In this document: in pieces, positions 54,366-64,000 of the stretch
Layout: each line of letters begins with the position of its first letter
Position numbering within the stretch: the first letter of the stretch is position 1
NCBI GenBank assembly: GCA_963714875.1
Contig: CAVQQI010000011.1
Span: forward strand, 1,434,361 to 1,498,360
Reading direction: 5' to 3'
DNA: 64,000 nt
Origin: JBAOHV01 sp963714875
GTDB lineage: Bacteria; Actinomycetota; Acidimicrobiia; Acidimicrobiales; Microtrichaceae
Made by a program: the position numbers and the translations under genes
Notes under the pieces: model-generated
Seen by the model: only the letters and a program-made list of their open reading frames with translations
Told to the model about the DNA's origin: nothing
The model's database searches: none

Positions 54366-55859
54366 TCAGGCAGGGAGATCCGCAAACTCCAGCTTTTCCT
54401 GTCGGACCACGTCGCCTTGTTGCACCATGCGCACCAGCAGGCGCAACGACACGAGCGTCGCCACGAGCAGGACGATCTCTGCCCCGTATATCAAGTTGTA
54501 GCTGAGCGCAGGTCCGCGCCATGCTGCGGGCACGGAACCCCCGCCGACGAGCACGTTCAGACCGTCCCGCAGGAAGCCGGAAAGAGCCAGCGCCACCCCC
54601 TCCGACGTGGCGGCGACGGCCCCCCAGGCACCCAGCGCGATGCCGTGCTGCGAATTGTCCTTCAGCGACATCGCCATGTGCATGGTGCCGACGGAGAACA
54701 GCCCTTCGCCCATGCCCACCAGAAACGTGCCCAGCCGGAACGGCGCCCCGGGCAACGCCACGCTCGACGACAGCAGCACCAGCCCGAACCCGAGAATGCC
54801 GAGCACACTTCCCGTCCCGAGCAGACTCACCTGCCCGAACTTGAGATCGAGCATCGTGGAGGCCATCTGAACGACACGATGGCGCCCGCGGCATAGATGC
54901 CGGTCAGCGCCGTCGTGTCCCCGACGCCCATCCCCAGGATCTCCTCACCGCCGTAAGAACGGCTCGAGCAGGACGTCCTGCAGGTTGAAGGCGAAGATGC
55001 CGAGCGCCGTCACCACGAGCAGACGCACCGCCTGGCCGCCCTCGGCAAACGTCGCCCAGGCCTCCCGGAAACGCGGACGGGTCTCCCCCTTGGTGTACGG
55101 ACGAACGCCCGTCTGCCGGGCCTCCTGCTTCCAGAGCGCCACGCCGTTCATGACGACGGCGAAGAGCGCGCACCCCTGGATCACCTGGATGAGCATGAGC
55201 GGCGAATACGGCGTCAGCAGCGCCCCGAGGGCGAACGCGCTGGCCACCGCGCCGACGAGCATCATCACGTACATGAGCGCCACGACCCGCGGCCGCTTCT
55301 CCTCGTCGGCCAGATCCGTGGCCAGCGCCAGCCCCGCCGTCTGCACCGTGTGCGCACCGGCACCGACCAGCAGGAACGCCAGCCCCGAGCCGACGTAGGC
55401 GATCCATCGCGGGCCCCACGCCTGATCACCCGAGAGGATCAGCAGCGCGAAGGGCATGATGGCGAGCCCCGCGAACTGCATCAGCGTTCCGCCCCAGATG
55501 AACGGCACCCGGCGCCACCCGAACACCGAACGGTGCGTATCGGACTGGTGGCCGATGAGCGCGCGGAACGGCGCGATCAGCAGCGGAATGGCGATCATCG
55601 TGGCGATGATGCTCGCCGGAATCCCCAGCTCGACGATCATCACCCGGTTCAGCGTGCCGAAGAACAGTGTCTGCGCCAGCCCCACCGACAGCTGGAACAG
55701 CGACAACCGGAACAGGCGCGGCAACGGGACATCGTCGCTCGCCAGATCGCGGAACGGCATGAACCGCGAGCCGGTCCGCGCGAGCGCGAGCACCCACGCG
55801 GGGCCCGCGCGCCCCGCCGCGCCGGGTTTCGGACCGGGTTTCGGGCCGCTCATCGCCAT
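54366..55859 (-). CDS. BCD-family MFS transporter of the LhaA/PucC type (frameshifted)
   Basis: A 12-helix membrane protein needed for light-harvesting complex assembly and thought to handle (bacterio)chlorophyll. The N-terminal part has LPRLFRLSLFQLSVGLAQTL, FGTLNRVMIVELGIPA and FGWRRVPFIWGGTLMQF. It shifts frame near 54,880-54,950, where LLEPFLR should continue YGGEILGMGVGDTTALTG, and ends VQQGDVVRQEKLEFADLPA. It lies seven bases after acsF and 48 before puhA. In purple bacteria the copy beside puhA is LhaA, so LhaA is the better name, but PucC/LhaA cannot be separated by eye. Confidence 0.87.
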
Positions 55860-55866
55860 CGGCCGC

Positions 55867-56957
55867 CTACCAGACCGGTTGCAGCCGGACGTCGGCCGGC
55901 AGCGCCTGCCGGTGCGGCCGCGTGAGGAACAGCCGCAGGAACACCAGGCCGTTGGCCGCCTTCAGCCGCGCCACGCGCAGCCCGGCCAGCGCCCCGCCCT
56001 TCGCCTCGATCTCTCCCATCCGCTTCGGTGTTCTGCCACATCTGCTCGAACAGCGCCCAGATCCGCGGGTTGTCGGTGTCGATCGTCTCCGGGAAACACT
56101 GCCGGCGATGAGGTTCGTGAGCGTGATGACCTTCCGGTCGAACTCGTCCACGTCCATGCCCATCGCCGCGTAAGAACGGACGCCGCGCGTGGTCGCGCAC
56201 GTACATGGTGGCAGAATACCGCCAGCAGGAAGAAGCGGATCCACAGCTTGTTGCGCCCCTCGAGATACTCGGGTTGGCCGCATGAGCACCGCGAACGCCT
56301 CACCGTGGCGGAATTCGTCCTGACACCAGTTCTCGAACCACTTGAAGATCGGGTGGAAGCGCTTGTCCGGCTTCTGCTCGAAGCTGGCGGAAGATCGTGA
56401 TGTAGCGCGCGTACCCGATCTTCTCCGACAGGTACGTGGCGTAATAGATGAACTTGGGCTGGAAGTACGTGTACTTCTTGGCCCGCGTGAGGAACGACAG
56501 GTCCACCGCCACGCTGAAGTCGTTCAGCGTGTGGTTGATGAACCCGGCGTGCCGCCCTTCGTCGCGGCTCATGAAGCCGAACAGCTCGCGCACGTCCGGG
56601 TTCTTGACGCGCTTCTTGATCTCGGCGTAGAGGATGCAGCCGGAGAACTCCGCCGTCACCGAGCTCACGAGGAAGTCGATGAACTGTCGCGCAGCTCCGG
56701 CGGCATGCTCGGTGAAGTCGGCGTCGAAATCGCCGTTGCGCTTGAAGTGCGTCCTTGTTCGGGTCCTGGCGGAATTCCGTACCAGAATGTCGTCCCACAT
56801 CTGGCGGCGCACGGGCGTCGACGTCCAGCCGGTCGAGCTGCGCGAAGTCCGTCGTGTAGAAGCGTGGGGTGAGGATCGCGTCCTTCTGCGCCTCGCGCGT
56901 GCTGTCGTTCGGGGCCGCCGTCGCTCGCAGCGGGGCCTCGGTGGTCGTCGTGTACAT
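55867..56957 (-). CDS. acsF: Aerobic Mg-protoporphyrin IX monomethyl ester cyclase (frameshifted)
   Basis: An oxygen-dependent diiron enzyme forming ring E of bacteriochlorophyll. ATG 56957; the early part reads LTPRFYTTDFAQLDRLDVD, followed by frame changes. The central part is intact: HFKRNGDFDADFTEHAAG, LVSSVTAEFSGCILYAEIKK, and the diiron ligands in SRDEGRHAGFINHTLNDF. A second ligand motif, QDEFRHGEAFA, appears in another frame near 56,310. The end reads ARLKAANGLVFLRLFL to the stop at 55867. Its presence means the source made bacteriochlorophyll with oxygen available. Confidence 0.92.
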
Positions 56958-56982
56958 GGCGTGCTCGTAGGAGGGGTCGGCG

Positions 56983-57306
56983 TCAGCCTTCGAAGCCGAC
57001 TTCGTACAGCTCGTGGATCTCCGTGCCGCCGTCGAGCTTCACCAGCTGGCGCTTGAGCCAGCTGGCGCGCTGCACGGTCGCGGTCGACGTGAAGACCTGC
57101 TTCGTGCCGTAGGGAATGCGATCGGGGGTGTTGTGCACCAGCACTTCGTCACCGGGGTCGACCTCCACGCCTTCCAGGTCGACGTAGGCGTGGAAGTGAT
57201 CGTGCGTCGCCTCGAGATCGACGGTGCACGGCACCGTGGTTCGGCGGGCGGCACTACCACACCCCCAGCGCGGCCAGCACGGCGAGGGTGGCAGCAGGTA
57301 GCTCAT
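56983..57306 (-). CDS. Small protein of unknown function between bchM and acsF
   Basis: About 107 residues. ATG 57306 overlaps the bchM stop (ATGA). The N-terminus may be frameshifted: a hydrophobic stretch, LAVLAALGV, appears in the neighbouring frame and could be a signal or membrane anchor. The rest is well formed: CTVDLEATHDHFHAYVDLEG, EVDPGDEVLVHNTPDRIPYG and LVKLDGGTEIHELYEVGFEG. Its place inside a bacteriochlorophyll operon, with coupling to bchM, suggests a photosynthesis-related role. I do not recognise the family. Confidence 0.65.
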   Translation of the reverse strand: MSYLLPPSPCWPRWGCGSAARRTTVPCTVDLEATHDHFHAYVDLEGVEVDPGDEVLVHNTPDRIPYGTKQVFTSTATVQRASWLKRQLVKLDGGTEIHELYEVGFEG

Positions 57307-58054
57307 CGGGATTCTGAAGAAGAACGGTGGTCGGGACGGGAAACCAGCGGACGCAGCTCATAGGCCTGCGACGGTAGAACCCCTGTTCGATATGGTCGGA
57401 ACGCCCCATCGTCCAGCCCTGCAGGGCCCGGGCCTGCTCCACGGCCCCGCGCAGACGCCGGGCCGCGGTCGGGACGATCCGGGGCGCGCGGTCGCGCTGG
57501 GGGAAGAGGCGCCCGACGTTGATCAGCGTCCCGAGGAACGGCGTCCACGGCGCCACGGTGAACACGATCGGGCCCGCACAGCGCGCCGCCAGCCCCTCCA
57601 GGGCCGCCACGATCTGCGGCAACTCGTAGTGGATCAGCGAGTCCATCGCCACCACGTGCGTCGATCGGCCCGTAGGCGCGTCGAGCATGTCGCCCGCCTC
57701 GAAGCGGATGCGCTCGGCAACGCCGTCCGCGCTCGGCCCGCTCGCGCGCCGTACCCCACCAGCGTCGGCGACAGGTCGATCGCGACCACCTCGGCCCCGC
57801 GCTGCGCCAGCTCCACGGCCAGCATCCCCGTGCCGCACCCGGCATCGAGGACCCGTTACCCGGTCAGATCGGCGGGCAGATAGCTCAGCAGGGTGTGCCG
57901 CATGCGGTCGCGCCCGGCGCGCACCGTCGCCCGCACCCGCGAGACCGGCTCGTCACTCGTGAGCGCCGCGCCACGCACCGGCCGCCGTGCGATCGAAGTA
58001 CTCCCCGATCCACGCCCGCCGCTCGGCACGTAGGCGCCGTCAGACGTGGCGCAT
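57303..58054 (-). CDS. bchM: Mg-protoporphyrin IX O-methyltransferase (frameshifted, one in-frame stop)
   Basis: A SAM-dependent enzyme acting between Mg chelatase and the cyclase. ATG 58054 overlaps the bchL stop (TGATG). Segments in order: LTSDEPVSRVRATVRAGRDR, MRHTLLSYLPADLTG, then a TAA in frame, then RVLDAGCGTGMLAVELAQRG (SAM motif I), VAIDLSPTLVG, THVVAMDSLIHYELPQIV and GFY followed by SQAYELRPLVSR to the stop at 57303. All match BchM in order. The in-frame stop stands where a Gly-Lys/Arg is expected, so a base error is likely. Confidence 0.9.
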
Positions 58055-58962
58055 CAGTCGAAACCCAGCAGGTCGAAGATCTCACGGTCCTTCAGCGGCT
58101 CGGCCAGCACCGGCTGCACGGCGGTCGAGCATCGTACGCGCCAGCCTCATGATACTCGGCCTGGACTTCGGCGACCCCCTCCTCGGCCTCGTCCATCTCG
58201 AAGATCGTGCACTTCTTGAGACGACTGCGACGAATCGCATCGAGGTCCTTGAAACTGCGCCAGCGTGCTCAGCCCGACCCGCGCGTTGAAACGGTCGATC
58301 TGATCCAGTCCCGGCTGCGATTCGCGATGACGCCGCCGAGCCGCACCTCGTAGTTCTTGGACTTGGCCTGGATCGCCGCGATGATGCGGTTCATCGCGAA
58401 GATCGAGTCGAAATCGTTCGCCGTCACGATCAGGCAGTAGTGCGCGTGCTGCAGCGGCGCCGCGAAGCCGCCGCACACCACGTCGCCGAGCACGTCGAAG
58501 ATCACGACGTCGGTGTCCTCGAGCAGATGGTGCTCGTTGAGCAGCTTCACCGTCTGCCCGATGACGTAGCCGCCGCACCCGGCAGCCCGCCGGCGGGCCG
58601 CCGGCCTCGACGCACTGCACGCCGGTGTACGCCCTCGAAGCACGAAGTCCTCGGTCGCAGCTCCTCGGACATGGAAGTCCACGCGCTCGAGCACGTCGAT
58701 GACCGTCGGCACCATCTGCTTGGTCGAGCGTGAACGTCGAGTCGTGCTTGGGATCGCAGCCGATCTGCAGCACGCGCTTGCCCGAGCTTCGCGAAAGCCG
58801 CCGAGAGGTTCGACGACGTGGTGGACTTGCCGATGCCGCCCTTGCCGTACACGGCCAGGACGAGCGCGCCTGTCGATCTTCTGCCCGTCGTCGAGGTGCA
58901 CCTGCAGGCTGCCGTCGCCGTCGCCCAGCGAGTGAGGATCGGAAGCTTGGTGGCGTGGTCAC
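58054..58962 (-). CDS. bchL: Protochlorophyllide reductase iron protein BchL (frameshifted)
   Basis: The ATP-dependent electron donor of dark-operative protochlorophyllide reductase, a NifH homologue. The P-loop is AVYGKGGIGKSTTSSNLSAA, followed by RVLQIGCDPKHDSTFTL and KQMVPTVIDVLERVDFH. Cluster-region cysteines are in GVQCVEAGGPPAG and GDVVCGGFAAPL. DFDSIFAMNRIIAAIQAKSK and the final PLKDREIFDLLGF complete the protein. The start is GTG 58962 or an ATG about 17 bases upstream. The presence of a DPOR gene together with acsF is typical of aerobic anoxygenic phototrophs. Several shifts in the 5' half. Confidence 0.93.
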
Positions 58963-59029
58963 GATTGAAACTCCGTCATCGGCGCGCCGTGGCGCGCCGC
59001 CAAGAGGACCTGCGTCCGCGCGAGCGATC

Positions 59030-62000
59030 TCACGCGGCGATTACACCTTCCAGCCGGTCCTCGAGCTCCGCGCTGGCATCGCGCAGCGCGTCGAGCGTCG
59101 CGTCGTCCGGCTGCCAGATACCCGCGGTCATGCGCTTCCAGCAGGCGCTGCGCCATGCCAGCCGCCGCGTCCGGATTGGCAGCTCGGCGATGCGGTCGAC
59201 GCATCGCCTCGTCGAGCACGAAGGTCGTCGTGATACTTCGTCGTAGACCCACTGCCGGGCACGGCTTCCGCCGCCGTCGCCGACCAGCCGAGCGTCGTGC
59301 CGAGTGGCCCGCGAGGTTGCGGGCGCCTTCGTAGCCCGGACGTCAGCTGCGCTTCGTACCACTTGGGGTTCAGCAGCGCGTACGCGTCTCGAGCGCGACC
59401 TGCTCGCTCGAGCGTCCGCACCTTCCCCTCGCGCTCCGGTGTGGTCGCCCAGGTAAGGCCGGGCCGCCGCACCCCGCGCGCTGCGTGATCACGCGGTTCA
59501 CGCCGCCGAGCGACTCGACGTACTGGTCGATGTCGGTGGCGCCGAGCTCGACCGAGTCGAGGTTCTGGAACGTGAGCGCTGGCCGGCGAGGCGCGCTGCA
59601 TCAGCGCCGGCATGCGCCGTCGGCCGGCCCGTTCGCGCCGTATGCGTAGCACTTGCGCTGCACGAACTGGTCGGCGAGCTCGTCCTCCGTCTCCCACTGC
59701 CCGGTATCGATCAGCAGGTTCACGTTCGATCCGTACGCCCCGTCGGCGTTGCGAGAACACGCGCAGCGCCGCCGTCTCGAGGTCGCACCCCAAGTGCTCG
59801 GCCATGGTCTCGAGCGCGTGCTTGCGGATGAAGTTCTGCTCCGGCGGCTTCGTCGGCCTGCGCGCACAGCAGCGCCGCCTCGGCCAGCAGCTTCACCTGC
59901 AGCGGCAGCAGGTCGCGGAAGATGCCCGGACAGCGTGATGACCACGTCGATGCGCGGACGCCCCAGCTGCCGCGAGCGGCACCAGGCGCGCACCGACCAG
60001 CCGGCCCACCGCGTCGAAGCGCGGTGCGGCGCCCATGAGCGCCATCACCTGCGCGAGCGGCGCGCCCTCCGACTTCATGTTGTCGGTGCCCCAGAGCACG
60101 ATGGCGACCGTCTCCGGCGCAGTGACCGCTCTCGGCACGGTGCCGCGCCAGCAGCGTGTCGGCGCGCATGCGCCCCTCGAGCATCGCGCACCGCACTCGG
60201 CACGCGGTACGGATCGAAGCCGTAGACGTTGCGCCCCGTGGGCAGCACCGCCGGCATGCGCAGCAGGTCGCCGCCCGGCGCCGGCGCGCACGTAGCGGGC
60301 GTCGAGCGCCCGCAGCACACCGGCCACCTCGTGGTCGTCGCGGAGCAGCGGATCGAGTGGCGCGAGCGCGTCAGATGCTGTCGAAGGCGCGCTCGTCGGC
60401 CAGGCGAACACCCGCCGCCGCCGCGGCCTCGCGCCCGGCGCGCAACGCGGCCCGCGGATCGGCCGTCGCCACCAGTGCGTCCACCGCCGCTCGCGGCGAT
60501 CGTGTCGCCAGCCGCTGCGTGTCGGGCGACTGGTGGCGCCGACGACCGTCGCGGTGATCGGCGGCAGCTCCGCCTCCGGGCGGCCCACGCGTGCGATCTC
60601 CTGCAGGATGTCGGCGCGCTGCGGCGGCGTCATGCCCTCACCCACCACGTGCAGACCCACGGGAATGAGCGAGTACTCGAGCTCCAGCAGCTGTTCGCGA
60701 AGCGCCGCCACCCGCGTCGATCCGTCCTCGTCGGGCGTCCAGTGCGGTTCGGCCGCGCCAGCTCTAGCGCCGCGGCCTGCGCTGCACCAGCGCGACGAGC
60801 GTCGCCGCGTTCGCTCGGTCTGCGATCGCATCGAGCGCGCGCCAGCGGTCGAGCGACGCCTTGAGCTCCGCGAGCCCGCTTGTACAGCCCGGCGTTGGTG
60901 ATCGGCGGCGTGAGGTACGAGACGAGCGTCGCGCCGCCGCGCCGCTTGGCGAGCGTGCCCTCCGACGAGTTGTTGGACGCGTACAGATACACGTTCGGCA
61001 GGTCGCCGATGAGCCGTTCCGGCCAGCAGCGTCGCGTCGAGCCCGGCCTGCTTGCCCGGCATGAATTCGAGCGCGCCGTGCGTGCCGAAGTGCAGCACCG
61101 CATCGGCGCCGCAGTCCTCACGCAGCCAGCGGTAGAACGCGGTGAAGGCGTGCGTCGGGCGCGAAGTTCCCTTCGAACAGCAGCCGCATCGGATCGCCTT
61201 CCCAGCCGAAGGCCGGCTGCACGCCCGACGAAGACGTTGCCGAACTCGGCGCCCATCACGAAGAGCGAGCTGTCCGTCGGTGAGCTGCTTGCCGGGCGCC
61301 GGCCCCCACGTGGCCTCGATCTCCTTCGAGGTACCGCTCGCGCCGCACGTGATCATCGACCGGCAACCGCGCGTGCACGTTCGCCGGCGCGCCGAAGCGT
61401 TCGCGGTTCCCCTGCGTGATGCGCTCGCGCAGGTCGTCGGCGCTCGACGGCAGCTCGACGTCGTACCCCTGCTCCTTGAGCGCCGCCAGCGTGCGCTGCA
61501 CCGACGGGAAGACGGCCAGGTAGGCCGCGCTGCCCGTGTTGCCCGCGTTGGGCGGGAAGTTGAAGAGGATGATCGCGACCTTCCGCTGCTCGCGGCGTGC
61601 GCCGCAGCCGCACCAGCCGCTCGAGGCGCGCCGCGACGCGCTCGATACGCTCCGGAATCGGCTCGCTCGCCGCCGCCTTCCCCTGCGTGCTGTTCCCCTT
61701 GCCGCCGTACACCGTGGGAACGATCGCCCCGTCGAGCTCGGGGATCGCCACCTGCAACGTCGCCTGCAGCGGGTTGAGCCCGCGCGGATCGGCGCGCCAC
61801 TCGTCGATCGTCTGGAATTCGAGCGTCTGCAGCGTGAGATACGGCACGTCGAGCGTGCGCAGCACCTCCTGCGCGGCGTTCGAGTCGTTGTAGGCCGGTC
61901 CGCCCACCAGCGAGAAGCCGGTGAGGTTGACCATCGCGTCGATGAGCGGCTTCCCCTGCCCGTCCCGGAAGTACCGGTCGATCGCCGGCCGCGCGTCGAG

Positions 62001-62375
62001 CGCCGACGCGAACGCCGGCACCGCGCGCATGCCGTGCGCCTCGATCGCCCGGACCACGGCGGCGTAATGCGCCGTGTTGTCCGCCAGCAGGTACGAGCGG
62101 CCGACCAGCACCCCGACGGTGCCGATCGCCTCGCGCCCGGGCAGCGCCCTCACATCTTCCGTGATCCCGCGCCCCGCCAGCGCCGGATGCCAGAGCCCCA
62201 CCTCGGGGTAGACCTCCGGCTCCTTCGGCGCCATCGCGCCCTTGAGCGCCGCGCGCGGACCCTGCGCGAACCGGTCGATGAAATACCGGATCATCTGCTC
62301 GATGTTCGTATCCGAGCCGGCGAGCCAGTACTGCAGCAGCAGCAGATACGCGCGCACGTCCTGCGCCGTTCCGGG
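59030..62375 (-). CDS. bchH: Magnesium chelatase H subunit, 5' end lost (many frameshifts)
   Basis: The porphyrin-binding subunit that inserts Mg into protoporphyrin IX. Remaining length is about 1,115 codons, so probably the first 80-150 residues are absent. The first clear segment is PGTAQDVRAYLLLLQYWLAG. Further family segments: PIDRYFRDGQGKPLIDAMVN, LVGGPAYNDSNAAQEVLRTL, VPELDGA-like PELDGAIVPTVYGGKGN, DAVLHFGTHGALEFMPGKQA, and TDIDQYVESLGGVNRVI. It ends RMTAGIWQPDDATLDALRDA to the stop at 59030. Frame changes occur roughly every 50-150 bases from 61.4 kb downward. Confidence 0.92.
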
Positions 62376-62380
62376 GGTTC
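62369..62380. other. Chimeric join: bchH (block B) to ppdK (block C)
   Basis: On the minus strand the C-terminus of pyruvate phosphate dikinase (VPIARLAAAQATIREKN) runs directly into BchH sequence (PGTAQDVRAYLL), in a different frame and without stop or start. Base composition and codon use change at the same point. Confidence 0.88.
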
Positions 62381-64000
62381 TTCTCCCGTATAGTCGCTTG
62401 AGCTGCGGCAAGCCGGGCTATGGGAACACGGTAGGGGGAGCAGCTCACATAGTCCAGGCCAATCCTGTGACAAAACTCGACCGAACTCGGTTCCCCCCCG
62501 TGTTCTCCACAAATACCCACCTTCAGATAAGGTTTGGTGGCGCGGCCTCTTTTGACACCAACTTCCATGAGAGCTCCCACTCCAACCTGGTCCAATCTAT
62601 CAAAAGGATCGTGTTCCCAAATCTTTGACTCAATATAAGCCGGCAGGAACTTGGCCGCATCATCACGGCTGATTCCGTAAACCGTTTGGGTCAAGTCGTT
62701 GGTGCCGAAAGAGAAAAAGTCAGCTTCCTGGGCAATTTCATTGGCCGTCACACTCCCGCTTGGAACTTCGATCATGGTCCCAACGGTGTATTCCACTTTG
62801 ACTCCGTACTTGCTCCATGACCTTCGGACTGCTTGTTCAACTACTTTCCGCTGATTCCTCAATTCGGCAACATGTCCCACCAAAGGAATCATTATTTCCG
62901 GATGAACATCTATGCCTTCTTGGGTTACCTCGCATGCCGCCTCAATGATGGCACGCGCCTGCATGGCAGTGATTTCGGGGTAAACGATGCCCAGACGGCA
63001 GCCACGATGGCCCAGCATGGGATTGGCCTCATGCAAACCGTGCATTTTTGCTTTCACCCGCTCTACCGACACCCCCATCTGCCGGCCAGTTTCTCTAACT
63101 CTTTCTCTTCCTGAGGCAGGAACTCATGCAACGGCGGATCCAAAGTTCTGATAGTGACCGGTTTTCCTTTCATAACCCTGAAGATTCCCTTGAAGTCCTC
63201 TTTCTGCATGGGCAGAAGCAGCGCCAAAGCCTTCTCCCTGCCTTCAAGATCGGCCGCCAGAATCATTTCGCGAACTGCATCAATGCGGTTTCCTTCAAAA
63301 AACATGTGTTCGGTGCGCGTCAGCCCAATGCCTTCAGCGCCGAAGGCAAGAGCGGTTTCTACCTGATCGGGTTGGTCCGCATTGGTCCAAATGCCCAGTC
63401 GGCGAAACTCGTCTGCCCAGCTCAATAGAGACATATAATCCTGATAGACCTGCGAGGCTTCCGGAGCCAGCGTCTTATCCAAGAGAACGCGGAGCACTTC
63501 GGATGGCTCGGTAGGGATTTTCCCCAGGATAGACCTCTCCGGTGCTTCCATCGAGAGAGATCCAGTCTCCCTCCTTGAGCGACTTTGCCGTTGACTCTCA
63601 TCAGCCGATCTCGATAGCTGATTTCCAGGGCATTGCAGCCGACCACACACACCTTCCCCATCTGCCGGCCGACCAGAGCCGCATGAGAGGTCATTCCTCC
63701 TCGCGCTGTCAGAATGCCCAGAGAGGCATGCATACCGCGGATGTCTTCAGGAGAAGTCTCGAGTCGCACCAATATGATTTGCTCTCCGCTCTTTACCCAC
63801 TCTGTGGCATCGGGAGCGTTGAAAACAACACGCCCAGTCGCAGCGCCAGGGCCAGCGTTCAAACCCTTGGCCAGAAAAGACCCGGTTTTGATTGCTTCGT
63901 CCTTCGCTTTCGTATCAAAAATCGGCCTGAGCAGTTGGTTTAGCTGATCAGGCTCAACCCGCATCAAAGCCTCTTCTTTGGGTGAGAATACCTTCACGCA
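62376..64000 (-). CDS. ppdK: Pyruvate phosphate dikinase, C-terminal part (partial, two frameshifts)
   Basis: Interconverts pyruvate, ATP and Pi with PEP, AMP and PPi. The 5' half lies outside the window. Visible: the swivelling phosphohistidine domain (TARGGMTSHAALVGRQMG, His in TSH), the linker (SWADEFRRLGIWTNADQP), and the PEP/pyruvate barrel with EGIGLTRTEHMFF, GHRGCRLGIVYPEI, GTNDLTQTVYGISRDD and the catalytic Cys in GICGEHGGEPSSVEF. Shifts lie near 63,535-63,560 and 63,070. The last residues are lost at the join. GC is clearly lower and AT-ending codons more frequent than elsewhere, so this is a third organism; the phylum cannot be told. Confidence 0.92.

Noticed and set aside
1..62375. 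A phototrophic actinobacterium carrying bacteriochlorophyll genes
   Set aside because: The photosynthesis block is bounded by two in-gene joins that truncate moxR/puhA and bchH/ppdK. No photosynthesis gene is found elsewhere in the actinobacterial block.
59893..63078. A 1,061-codon open frame spanning ppdK and bchH as one fusion protein
   Set aside because: The frame leaves BchH coding sequence at the join and continues as arginine/alanine-rich noise, re-entering it only by chance in parts.
1..64000. tRNA, rRNA or insertion-sequence genes
   Set aside because: I looked for cloverleaf-like and transposase-like sequence and recognised none. A tRNAscan or ISfinder search was not possible here.

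Overview
The window looks like a joined metagenomic assembly, not a stretch of one genome. Three blocks of different origin can be told apart by gene content, base composition and truncated genes at the joins.

Block A (1 to about 53,710) is high-GC actinobacterial DNA, best matching an Acidimicrobiia-like organism: two WhiB regulators, SCP2 and F420-type (LLM) genes, a B-type succinate dehydrogenase, a LAxTG wall-anchored protein, a PHO box of the Streptomyces type, and MoxR/DUF58/TgpA and ATP-grasp/alpha-E/transglutaminase clusters. In order it holds: phosphate and stress genes (lipoprotein probably PstS, Nudix, ppk, htrA; 1-4,668); whiB, tatA, folate cyclo-ligase and whiB (4,880-6,466); a vWA/AAA+ pair followed by a transglutaminase/alpha-E/ATP-grasp operon (6,656-13,996); prmA; sdhCAB; assorted metabolic genes (19.4-25.8 kb); a beta-helix surface protein; a heterodimeric ABC exporter; aldehyde dehydrogenase; isocitrate dehydrogenase; an AbiEi/DUF559-like gene; and an LLM oxidoreductase. 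Next comes a two-fold tandem array of three-gene prepilin modules (38.7-49.7 kb), then moxR-DUF58-tgpA (49.9-53.7 kb). A family of about 50-bp palindromic repeats sits at gene ends between 24.6 and 38.7 kb.

Block B (about 53,711-62,375) is the middle of a purple-type photosynthesis gene cluster, all on the minus strand: bchH (5' end lost), bchL, bchM, a small unknown gene, acsF, lhaA/pucC-type and puhA (3' end lost). It fits phototrophic Proteobacteria or Gemmatimonadota. It joins block A inside puhA and moxR, so it is not evidence for a phototrophic actinobacterium.

Block C (about 62,376-64,000) is the C-terminal part of a pyruvate phosphate dikinase from a third organism with clearly lower GC. 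It joins block B inside bchH.

Reading frames are broken far more often in 38.7-43.1 kb and 49.9-62.4 kb than elsewhere, as expected from uncorrected insertion/deletion errors. Those genes are annotated as frameshifted CDS; intact function in the source organisms is inferred. No tRNA, rRNA, CRISPR array or insertion sequence was recognised.
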